This document shows, piece by piece, positions 1-6,423 of a stretch of DNA of 7,059 nucleotides. A program made the translations under genes and the position numbers. The notes beneath the pieces were generated by a model that made no database searches, had not been told where the DNA came from, and worked only from the letters and a program-made list of their open reading frames with translations. Source of the stretch: Clostridia bacterium (lineage in GTDB: Bacteria; Bacillota_A; Clostridia; UBA1212); NCBI GenBank assembly GCA_017464985.1, contig JAFTXL010000201.1, positions 1 through 7,059 of the forward strand, read 5' to 3'. The stretch's first letter is position 1. The number at the start of each line of letters is the position of its first letter.

Positions 1-9
1 ATTATTTGT

Positions 10-38
10 ACTATAGCACTTACGAGCGCATAATTCAA
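10..38 (-). promoter_or_regulatory. Outward-facing sigma-A promoter with extended -10
   Basis: On the minus strand, TTGAAT (33-38, 4 of 6), a 17-bp spacer ending in TGC, and TATAGT (10-15, 5 of 6). TGC directly before the hexamer matches the extended -10 pattern. It points to a gene that begins left of the window. The rest of 1-148 is AT-rich, with no gene, RNA or repeat that I can support. Confidence 0.55.
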
Positions 39-148
39 CAAAAAAATGCATAAAGAATATATATTTGTAAAAAATGTTAAGACGAACTCATGCTGTAATA
101 TGTTGTATATATCAAACCGTTAATTTCAGCAATTCTATTAACACAAAT

Positions 149-190
149 AAATGGGCAGCATCAAAATAGAAATTTTGAGGCTGCCCATTT
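149..190 (-). terminator. Long hairpin terminator after the surface-protein gene
   Basis: An inverted repeat pairs 149-159 (AAATGGGCAGC) with 180-190, then continues through one mismatch (160/179) to pair 161-167 (TCAAAAT) with 172-178 around a 4-nt loop. It lies 58 nt past the adhesin stop codon. On the minus strand it is followed by ATTTATTTGTGTT. On the plus strand the 3' side reads ATTTTATTAT, so it may stop transcription from both sides. Confidence 0.85.
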
Positions 191-248
191 TATTATCAGA
201 AATTATTACTTTACTGTTACATTTTTGAAAAAATTTTACCGAAGTAAA

Positions 249-2750
249 TTATTCAGCATTCTTGCTTCTTTTTCTGCCTGCAACATACAAGAATATAATC
301 GAACTCATCAAGACAAGTACTGCAACGGCAAGCATAGAAGTATTTATATCGTCTGTATCGGGATGAGAATACGTTCTGGAGTTAACAACCTTTATAATAT
401 TTTCGGCAGTATGTGACTGTCCGTTAACCTCTGCCTCAATAGGTGTTCTGTCCATGATATAACCGGAAGGAACCGAAACTTCGATAATATTATATTCGCC
501 GTATGCAATGCCGTATATAAGTGCCTTACCGTCCTTGTCAGTAGTTACCTCGTAGACCTTCTCACCGAAAAAATTCTCAGTCATGTAGAAATCCACATAA
601 ACACAGAGCCTGCCTCCGACAGTAACCTTTTCAATTTCGTCATTTGCAATTTCCTCTTCGGAAGCCTCGCGTGCAATCTTGAAAACAGCTCCTGCGACAG
701 CATTTCCTGCATCATCCACTTTGCTGATTTTCAGACCGCCGGTATGAACCTCAACCTCCCTGGATTTCTTTTCATAAGCTATACCCACACTGTTGGTATA
801 CTCAACCGTCGCACTGTTAGGAATATTTTCACCAACAGAAGCATTTGAGTTAATTACATTTTGCAGAGTTATGCGTATAACATATTCCTCGGGTTTTTCA
901 TCTGTAAGCTCCGAAACCTTTTTCATGCCTGTATCTGTAAGAACCACTGTCAGTTTTCCGCCGCCGTTCTCACCCTCAACAATTACAACAGTGCAATCGG
1001 TATCCGGGATAAGCGTCTGAATAACCTCGTCAACACCGGACTTTGAAACAGCGACCTTGACATCTGAAGGAGCTGTCAATCTTGAATCCACTTCGGTGGT
1101 AACCTCATAGCTCATACCGGTTCCGATATCAAAAGGAATGTAGCTGTCAATTATCCATGTGATTGTATCTCTTACATCGACAGTATCGCTTGTATTACCA
1201 AGCCATGTAACAGACTCGTCGATTTGTGGTTCATCAGCAATAACCTCGTTTTCAAGATTGATTTCAACGCTGTATTTAAGTCCGCCGCCGGCATTATCAC
1301 TTTCATAAGGAATAGTAACAAAAAACGGATCTACGGCCTCTTTAATTGATTCTGTCGGGCGCTCAACTACGATATACACACCGTCGGGCATACCGTTACG
1401 GCTGAAGTTATACTCTGCGTAACCGTTTGCGTCTGTTGTAATAGTTACAACCTCATAATCTTTTGTAGCATATTTAGCAAGATCTTCGTCTGAAGGAGCT
1501 GCACCAAGAACTACCTCACCTGATTCTATCTGCTCTGTAGTTGCAACCTGATAGATTACAAAATGAATATTAGGCAGAGGTGTATTGTTACCCTCTTCAT
1601 AAGCGGGAGTTGTCTTGTGAATTTTCAAAACACGCTCTTCTTCGTCGATAACAGCCCTAGCCTGGACAGGCATAGAAGTCTCATCGTATCCTATCAAAGT
1701 CTGTGATGTACCGCGGTTACCCGGAGCATCATACATATAAACGTCAGAGCCTGTCTGTGTACCGTTAATCTCAGCTGTAATCATACCGTTTGCTTCTTCT
1801 TCGGTAAGTCCTGTAAGTGTAACAGTCTGAGCACCGGAAGAAGTTACTGCAACAGTTGCGCTCTTATCTCCGCTTGCAGCAGTAAGATAAAGCTCATCGC
1901 CGTCTTTAACGCCATCAATATTGGCAGTTACTGTAACACTGTATGTGCCGTCATCTTCAAGAACCGCATCGCTTACAGTCGCATCAGCGAGCATCGCATC
2001 ACTTACAAGAACAGTGCTTGCAGCAACGCCGTCAAGGTTGATCAAGTATTCTATAAGCAGGTTAATATTCTTTTGGGTTATGTTGTTCCCTTCATCGTCC
2101 AATACTTCTGTCTCCTGCGGATTTACACTTACAGTATCATACATAGAAAACAGCCAACTAGCCTTTGCAGCAGAGTTTCTACCATATTCTACACTTATAG
2201 TGTCACTGCTGTTTGCAATCGCCCAAATGGCACCCTGTGTGCCGGACACTGCCTGCGCACCGGTCAAATCAACAATCTGATCCATACCTTTTGAGGTAAG
2301 CCACGTATTGGCGGCAGTCTGAAGGTCGGAAAGATCATCGGCGTCCCAATAACCATTTAATGTAATAGCACGGAGCAATTCAGCATCACTGACATCATAG
2401 TAACCGCTGTCTTCCAGATTAAGTCTTCTGTACAGGGATACATCTGCGATCGGAGTATCTTGGTCAAGACAGTAAGCCTTGATCATATCGCCTGTAACCA
2501 TATTATAAAGAGGGAATACCATAGGCCTATCGGTGGTTACTGTACCATCAATCCCGTTCAGGTTAACCAGGTGTGATGACCAATACCATGTACTCTTATC
2601 TTGCCACTCTGTATCAGGATATTCACCATACAAATATACATACGGATCTGTTTCCTGATAAGTCTCTTCGGCAAAAACATTAATACTCATCATAGACAGC
2701 ATCATTGCTATCGCAAGTAAAAGTGCGCCTATACGTCTTAAGTTTTTCAT
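249..2750 (-). CDS. Thioester-domain, Cna-type surface adhesin with cell-wall sorting signal
   Basis: Predicted secreted, wall-anchored adhesin of 833 aa. Seen, in order: signal peptide (residues 1-27, basic N-terminus, hydrophobic core, cleavage after VFA); a thioester domain (about 36-235) with Cys94 in AYCLD and Gln172 in TQGAIW, the pair that forms an internal Cys-Gln thioester in this family; a beta-rich linker domain (about 240-345); a CnaB/pilin-D1-like domain (about 371-503; Lys379, Glu463, Asn501 as likely isopeptide residues); a pilin-D2-like domain (about 510-668); a CnaB domain (about 671-791; Lys677, Glu757 within YNIIEVSVPSGY, Asn790); sorting-like motif HPDTDD (796-801); a membrane helix (about 806-825); tail RKRSKNAE. 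In the family, thioester domains bind host amines covalently and isopeptide bonds stiffen the stalk. Host binding here is inferred. ATG at 2750 is preferred over an in-frame ATG at 2768 because AAGGAAA precedes it. No sortase is adjacent. It could be a pilus-tip subunit or a single-chain adhesin. Confidence 0.88.
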   Translation of the reverse strand: MKNLRRIGALLLAIAMMLSMMSINVFAEETYQETDPYVYLYGEYPDTEWQDKSTWYWSSHLVNLNGIDGTVTTDRPMVFPLYNMVTGDMIKAYCLDQDTPIADVSLYRRLNLEDSGYYDVSDAELLRAITLNGYWDADDLSDLQTAANTWLTSKGMDQIVDLTGAQAVSGTQGAIWAIANSSDTISVEYGRNSAAKASWLFSMYDTVSVNPQETEVLDDEGNNITQKNINLLIEYLINLDGVAASTVLVSDAMLADATVSDAVLEDDGTYSVTVTANIDGVKDGDELYLTAASGDKSATVAVTSSGAQTVTLTGLTEEEANGMITAEINGTQTGSDVYMYDAPGNRGTSQTLIGYDETSMPVQARAVIDEEERVLKIHKTTPAYEEGNNTPLPNIHFVIYQVATTEQIESGEVVLGAAPSDEDLAKYATKDYEVVTITTDANGYAEYNFSRNGMPDGVYIVVERPTESIKEAVDPFFVTIPYESDNAGGGLKYSVEINLENEVIADEPQIDESVTWLGNTSDTVDVRDTITWIIDSYIPFDIGTGMSYEVTTEVDSRLTAPSDVKVAVSKSGVDEVIQTLIPDTDCTVVIVEGENGGGKLTVVLTDTGMKKVSELTDEKPEEYVIRITLQNVINSNASVGENIPNSATVEYTNSVGIAYEKKSREVEVHTGGLKISKVDDAGNAVAGAVFKIAREASEEEIANDEIEKVTVGGRLCVYVDFYMTENFFGEKVYEVTTDKDGKALIYGIAYGEYNIIEVSVPSGYIMDRTPIEAEVNGQSHTAENIIKVVNSRTYSHPDTDDINTSMLAVAVLVLMSSIIFLYVAGRKRSKNAE
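1965..2006 (-). repeat. Short in-frame repeat in the adhesin linker domain
   Basis: CGCATCGCTTAC (1965-1976) and CGCATCACTTAC (1995-2006) differ at one base and are spaced by exactly 30 nt. They encode two copies of VSDA (VSDAML and VSDAVL, residues 249-265), giving a ten-residue period at the border between the thioester domain and the linker domain. Confidence 0.5.
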
Positions 2751-2757
2751 AAAACCA

Positions 2758-2765
2758 TTTCCTTT
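2758..2765 (-). promoter_or_regulatory. Ribosome binding site deciding the adhesin start
   Basis: Minus-strand AAAGGAAA ends seven bases before the ATG at 2750. The in-frame ATG at 2768 overlaps this site and has only AT-rich sequence upstream. The shorter product also begins with a cleaner signal peptide (MKNLRR). Confidence 0.75.
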
Positions 2766-2810
2766 CATATTTATATTTATGCCGCAAACATTTTTAATCT
2801 ATGCAACTTA

Positions 2811-2831
2811 TTTACACCGAATAATTGTAAA
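2811..2831. promoter_or_regulatory. Candidate operator: TTTACA-N9-TGTAAA dyad
   Basis: A perfect 6-bp inverted repeat with a 9-nt centre overlaps the -10 box and the predicted start of transcription of the adhesin promoter. Its position suits a repressor site. The regulator is unknown and the AT-rich half-sites could occur by chance. Confidence 0.35.
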
Positions 2832-2851
2832 CAAATACATTGACGTGACAA
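2824..2851 (-). promoter_or_regulatory. Sigma-A promoter of the surface-protein gene
   Basis: On the minus strand, TTGTCA (2846-2851, 5 of 6 to the -35 consensus), a 16-bp spacer and TACAAT (2824-2829, 5 of 6 to the -10 consensus). It lies in the 131-nt gap after mutS2. Transcription would start near 2817, giving a leader of about 66 nt before the ATG at 2750. It makes the adhesin an independent unit. Confidence 0.75.
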
Positions 2852-2860
2852 GAAGTGTCA
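2846..2860. promoter_or_regulatory. Candidate operator: TGACA-N5-TGTCA dyad over the -35 box
   Basis: A perfect 5-bp inverted repeat with a 5-nt centre, one arm of which lies within the -35 hexamer of the adhesin promoter. It could be a protein binding site. It is too short and lacks a T-run, so it is a poor terminator for mutS2. Confidence 0.3.
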
Positions 2861-2881
2861 TTCCTACAAAAGAAATCAATT

Positions 2882-5263
2882 CTATTTCAATTCGACAACA
2901 GTTACTCCGAAATCTCCTTCTCCGTACGCTCCGATTCTGAAAGTTTTTACACGTTTATCTCTTTTCAGAAAATCATGTACACCGTTTCTCAGCACTCCTG
3001 TACCTTTTCCGTGTATGACAGAAAATTTCTTAAGATGCGCAAGTATTACATCGTCAATATACTTATCCATTTCGATTTTTGCTTCATCGACATTGTATCC
3101 TCTTATATCGAGTTCTGTTTTTACCGTGCCGCCTTTCATCATTGCAGCGCGTGACGCAGCAGACGCTTTTGATGTCACAACATCTTTACCTTTGTCATTT
3201 AAAATTCTCAAATCGGAGATGGGCACGTATATTTTCATTATGCCTGCCTGAACATAAACACTTCCGTTTTTATCAGGTTCTTTCAGAACAACACCTTCTC
3301 CGTTTATGCTCACAATCTTTACACTTTGTCCTATAGAAACGGTCTTAGGAGGCTTTGACAAGTCGCTGTTTTTTCCATATCCGCTGTAAAGCTTTTCGTC
3401 TGTTTCAGATTGAAGATTCGCAAGTTCTCTTCCTAAAGCTTCGGCTTTTTTCAGTCCCTCATGATTTTGATTTAATACATCACGACGCATCTGCGAAAGC
3501 AGCCTGTCCGCCTCTTTTCTTGTATTCATAAGAATCTCACGAGCTTCTTCACGAGCTTTTGCGACCATCTTGTTTTTCTGTTCACTGAAACTCTCCTGCT
3601 GTCTCTTTATTTCATCTTTCAGGCGGGTCGTTTCTTCATGAAGCCTTTCAATCTCCGTTTTCTTTGCTTCAATTTCTGCTCTGCTCTTTTCAATGCCTGT
3701 AAGCATATCCTCAAAGCGTAAATCCTCTTGTGATAAAAATTCTTTAGCTCTGTCAACAATCACTTTGTCGAGACCGAGTTTTTCAGATATTGCAAACGCA
3801 TTACTCTTTCCGGGAATCCCGGTAAGAAGTCTGTATGTCGGTTTCAAAGTATCTACATCAAATTCACAGCATGCGTTTTCTAACCCCGGAGTTGTTGCCG
3901 TAAACACTTTCAGTTCGCTGTAATGCGTAGTTGCAACTGTAGTAGCTCCCATTTGATTTACACATTCCAAAATAGCCATTGCAAGAGCTGCACCTTCCGC
4001 AGGGTCGGTTCCGGCGCCGAGTTCATCAAAAAGGACTAATACTCTGCCGTTAAAATTACCGAGAATATCTACTATATTTTTCATATGAGAAGAAAATGTA
4101 CTCAGACTTTGAGTTATGCTCTGTTCGTCACCTATATCCGCATATATTTCATCGTACACCGAAAGCTCTGTACCGGACTCGGCAGGAACAAGCAATCCCG
4201 ACTGCATCATTGCTGAAAAAAGACCTATTGTCTTAAGAGCTACAGTCTTTCCTCCTGTGTTCGGACCTGTAATAACCAAGGTGCTGTATTTATATCCGAT
4301 ATCCACACTAATGGGAACAACTTTGTGTTTATCTATAAGCGGATGCCTGCCTTTTACTATAGAAATATGACCATCACTGTTCACCAATGGCTTCTGAGCT
4401 TTCATATCAAGCGCAATCCTTGCCTTTGCAAATGTAAAATCAATTTCTGTTAAATTCTCCAGATTCTCCAGAAGCATATTTTTTCTGTTGCCGACACCTT
4501 CTGACAGTTCAAGAGTAATTCTTTCAACTTCCTTTTTTTCCTCTGCCCGAAGTTCTCTTATTTTATTATTAGCTTCTACAACAAACGCAGGTTCAATAAA
4601 TACAGTCTGACCGGAAGATGACATGTCGTGAACCATTCCGGGCAGTTCCGACTTATACTCAACTTTTACGGGAATACAGTATCTGCCGCCTCTGAGGGTT
4701 ACAAGGTTTTCCTGAATCGCTTTTGAATATTTCTGCGAATGTATGACTTCATTCAGTTTTGTTTTAATTGCATTCTGTCTGTCCGCAATCTGCCTTCGTA
4801 TACTTCTCAGCTGTGGACTTGCATCATCTGACATCTCTTCCTCAGAAAGTATTGCTCTGAAAATCTGATTTTCAAACATTCGGTCCTCAGTAAGCCTTGA
4901 TATCATTTTCACAATTAAATTTTCTTCATTTTCATCCGTACCTGACGCATAATCGAGGGTACGCCTGCATGCTTTCAGCAGACCGCCTGCCGCAAGCAAT
5001 TCAGAAAAGCTCAGCATACCGCCTGTCGCCGCGCGTAGAAGGCTTCGGCGTACATCTTTCACGCCGCCTAACGGCGGCGTACCTTTTCGTAATATCATAT
5101 TGACTGCGTCATCCGTCTCATTAAGTCTTACACGTATCTCCGATATATCTGTCATAGGCTCCAGAATATTTATTTTATGCTTTGACAGTTCACACGACGC
5201 CTTTTCGGAAAGCATTGACTTAATCACATCAAATTCTAGTATTTTTTCAAATTTATTATTCAT
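2882..5263 (-). CDS. mutS2: MutS2 family ATPase with C-terminal Smr domain
   Basis: Full-length MutS2 of 793 aa, close to the usual size of about 785. It lacks the mismatch-recognition N-terminus of MutS. Seen: core/lever helices (about 1-290) with the conserved SGQTVFIEP segment (217-225); ATPase domain with Walker A GPNTGGKT (333-340), signature STFSSHM (388-394), Walker B LVLFDE (Asp413, Glu414) followed by GAGTDPAEGAAL, and the switch THYSEL (446-451); a charged coiled coil (about 510-620); a KOW-like beta segment (about 640-685); an Smr domain (about 715-793) with LDIRG (718-722) and HGKGTGVLR (751-759). All catalytic motifs are intact. In this family the protein acts on branched DNA or recombination and, in Bacillus, on collided ribosomes. 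Which role applies here cannot be read from sequence. The start is the ATG at 5263, which has GAGG six bases upstream. A TTG at 5275 overlaps that site and was not chosen. Confidence 0.96.
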   Translation of the reverse strand: MNNKFEKILEFDVIKSMLSEKASCELSKHKINILEPMTDISEIRVRLNETDDAVNMILRKGTPPLGGVKDVRRSLLRAATGGMLSFSELLAAGGLLKACRRTLDYASGTDENEENLIVKMISRLTEDRMFENQIFRAILSEEEMSDDASPQLRSIRRQIADRQNAIKTKLNEVIHSQKYSKAIQENLVTLRGGRYCIPVKVEYKSELPGMVHDMSSSGQTVFIEPAFVVEANNKIRELRAEEKKEVERITLELSEGVGNRKNMLLENLENLTEIDFTFAKARIALDMKAQKPLVNSDGHISIVKGRHPLIDKHKVVPISVDIGYKYSTLVITGPNTGGKTVALKTIGLFSAMMQSGLLVPAESGTELSVYDEIYADIGDEQSITQSLSTFSSHMKNIVDILGNFNGRVLVLFDELGAGTDPAEGAALAMAILECVNQMGATTVATTHYSELKVFTATTPGLENACCEFDVDTLKPTYRLLTGIPGKSNAFAISEKLGLDKVIVDRAKEFLSQEDLRFEDMLTGIEKSRAEIEAKKTEIERLHEETTRLKDEIKRQQESFSEQKNKMVAKAREEAREILMNTRKEADRLLSQMRRDVLNQNHEGLKKAEALGRELANLQSETDEKLYSGYGKNSDLSKPPKTVSIGQSVKIVSINGEGVVLKEPDKNGSVYVQAGIMKIYVPISDLRILNDKGKDVVTSKASAASRAAMMKGGTVKTELDIRGYNVDEAKIEMDKYIDDVILAHLKKFSVIHGKGTGVLRNGVHDFLKRDKRVKTFRIGAYGEGDFGVTVVELK
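5061..5080. repeat. Perfect GC-rich palindrome inside mutS2
   Basis: ACGCCGCC (5061-5068) and GGCGGCGT (5073-5080) form an 8-bp stem with a 4-nt loop. It sits about 180 nt into mutS2 and encodes the TPPLGGV stretch near residues 62-68, so it is coding sequence that also folds on itself. Confidence 0.6.
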
Positions 5264-5269
5264 AGTCAA

Positions 5270-5273
5270 CCTC
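5270..5273 (-). promoter_or_regulatory. Ribosome binding site deciding the mutS2 start
   Basis: Minus-strand GAGG ends six bases before the ATG at 5263. The upstream in-frame TTG at 5275 overlaps this site, so it cannot be served by it. Confidence 0.75.
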
Positions 5274-5292
5274 AAAAACCAGAGTTAGCTTA

Positions 5293-5307
5293 CGCCCACA
5301 TCGGGCG
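5293..5307. repeat. Small GC-rich hairpin in the mutS2 leader
   Basis: CGCCC (5293-5297) and GGGCG (5303-5307) form a perfect 5-bp stem around a 5-nt loop. On the minus strand it comes seven bases after the T-run of the pfkA terminator and about 30 nt before the mutS2 start. It has no T-run of its own. It may be a remnant of an intergenic palindromic repeat or a leader structure. No convincing mutS2 promoter is visible in this gap. Confidence 0.45.
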
Positions 5308-5314
5308 CACCTAT

Positions 5315-5342
5315 AAAAAACGCCGCAGAAAACCACTGCGGC
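5315..5342 (-). terminator. Rho-independent terminator of pfkA
   Basis: Read on the minus strand, a perfect 7-bp GC-rich stem GCCGCAG/CTGCGGC with a 7-nt loop is followed at once by GTTTTTT. It starts about 20 nt after the pfkA stop codon and separates pfkA from mutS2. This is the clearest terminator in the window. Confidence 0.93.
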
Positions 5343-5362
5343 ATAACAATAATTAAATGATA

Positions 5363-6361
5363 TTAAAGCGACAGAATCTTGTTTGCTCTGATCAAATCTT
5401 CTTCAAGAACTTTCTTTGCTTCCAACGCTTCGTTGATATCGAGAGCAACATAATCATTGCCCTTTAAAGCAATAACTTTATTTATATCTCCTGCGTGCAA
5501 TGTCTCAACAGCTTTAAGACCCATAAGACTTGCGGAGAGACGATCCTTAGATGACGGACTTCCGCCTCTCTGTATATGACCAAGAATAGTTGCGGTAGTA
5601 GCAATGCCTGTAATTGCTTTTATCTGCTCTGCTATACCCATTGTGCCGCCAACACCCTCCGCAATGATAACGACAAAATGTCTCTTGCCTTTATTTCTGC
5701 ACGCAATAATCGGCTTTATAATATCTTCATTTATATCAAAAGACTTCTCGGGAATTATACATACTTCCGCGCCGTCAGATATAGCACTGCTTATCGCGAT
5801 ATATCCTGCATTACGTCCCATAACCTCAATAACACTGCATCTCTCATGTGAGCAAGCTGTGTCTTTTATCTTATCTATAGCGTCTATTACAGTATTAAGC
5901 GCAGTATCGTATCCGACCGTATAATCTGTACATCCGATATCATTGTCAATAGTACAAGGAATGCCTATTACGGGAAGACCTGCTCTTGCAAGTTCTCTTG
6001 CGCCTTTGAACGAACCGTCACCGCCCAATACAACCAATGCGTCAAGCTTAAATACTTTTGCAATGGTAACGGCACGCTGTATACCCTCAGGTGTTTCAAA
6101 CTCTTTACATCTTGCTGTCTGCAGCACAGTACCGCCGCGGCTCATTATCTCAGAAACCGACTTATGATTCATCTCTTCGATTTCTCCTGCCAAAAGACCT
6201 TCATATCCTCTTCTGACACCGTAAACCTGGTATCCGTAATGCAGACCTGCTCTTACAACAGCTCTGAGAGCTGTATTCATACCGGGCGCATCTCCTCCCG
6301 ATGTAAGCACTCCGATACGTTTTATAGATTCTTCTTCAATTCTTGTTTTATATTCAGACAT
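5363..6361 (-). CDS. pfkA: ATP-dependent 6-phosphofructokinase
   Basis: Phosphorylates fructose 6-phosphate to fructose 1,6-bisphosphate, the committed step of glycolysis, as a cytosolic tetramer. The 332-aa protein matches the bacterial PfkA group A family along its length, with an N-terminal extension of about 12 residues relative to E. coli. Seen: SGGDAPGMN (21-29), ATP-site GGDGS (113-117; Gly116 at the position that is Asp in pyrophosphate-dependent enzymes), catalytic PCTIDND with Asp139 (E. coli Asp127), VMGR (180-183), and the F6P-binding loop LGHIQRGGSP near the C-terminus. Cys136 replaces the Gly of the E. coli PGTIDND motif; pyrophosphate enzymes carry Lys there, so ATP use is still expected. 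Of the allosteric-site residues, Arg33, Arg37, Glu199, Lys224 and Lys226 are kept, but His66 and Lys166 stand where E. coli has Arg54 and Arg154. GAGGG six bases upstream supports the ATG. A strong terminator follows the stop. Confidence 0.96.
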   Translation of the reverse strand: MSEYKTRIEEESIKRIGVLTSGGDAPGMNTALRAVVRAGLHYGYQVYGVRRGYEGLLAGEIEEMNHKSVSEIMSRGGTVLQTARCKEFETPEGIQRAVTIAKVFKLDALVVLGGDGSFKGARELARAGLPVIGIPCTIDNDIGCTDYTVGYDTALNTVIDAIDKIKDTACSHERCSVIEVMGRNAGYIAISSAISDGAEVCIIPEKSFDINEDIIKPIIACRNKGKRHFVVIIAEGVGGTMGIAEQIKAITGIATTATILGHIQRGGSPSSKDRLSASLMGLKAVETLHAGDINKVIALKGNDYVALDINEALEAKKVLEEDLIRANKILSL

Positions 6362-6392
6362 AATTATCCCTCACAAAAAAATTTACCGATAC

Positions 6393-6421
6393 ATAATAAC
6401 ACTAAAAATTCGAATCTGCAA
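6393..6421 (-). promoter_or_regulatory. Weak candidate promoter of pfkA
   Basis: In the 62-nt upp-pfkA gap, minus-strand TTGCAG (6416-6421, 3 of 6), a 17-bp spacer and TATTAT (6393-6398, 5 of 6). It would give a leader of about 25 nt that holds the GAGGG ribosome binding site (6368-6372). The -35 box is poor, so pfkA may instead depend on read-through from upp. Confidence 0.35.
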
Positions 6422-6423
6422 CA

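Noticed and set aside
113..135. AT-rich stretch as a small RNA or attachment site
   Set aside because: No stable fold, direct repeat pair, or flanking integrase or tRNA was found.
225..416. Plus-strand open frame of 63 codons
   Set aside because: Antisense to the adhesin C-terminus, with no ribosome binding site and no protein features.
1921..2280. Plus-strand open frame of 119 codons
   Set aside because: It is antisense to the adhesin gene, has no ribosome binding site or domain pattern, and its composition mirrors the real minus-strand frame.
249..2750. Reading the surface protein as part of a pilus operon
   Set aside because: No sortase, backbone pilin with a YPKN-type pilin motif, or second surface gene is present, and the gene has its own promoter and terminator.
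2846..2860. TGACA/TGTCA hairpin as a mutS2 terminator
   Set aside because: Only five pairs with three A/T pairs and no following T-run on the minus strand; it coincides with the adhesin -35 box.
5263..5275. TTG start for mutS2, four residues longer
   Set aside because: It overlaps the GAGG site that serves the ATG at 5263, and the extra residues match nothing in the family.
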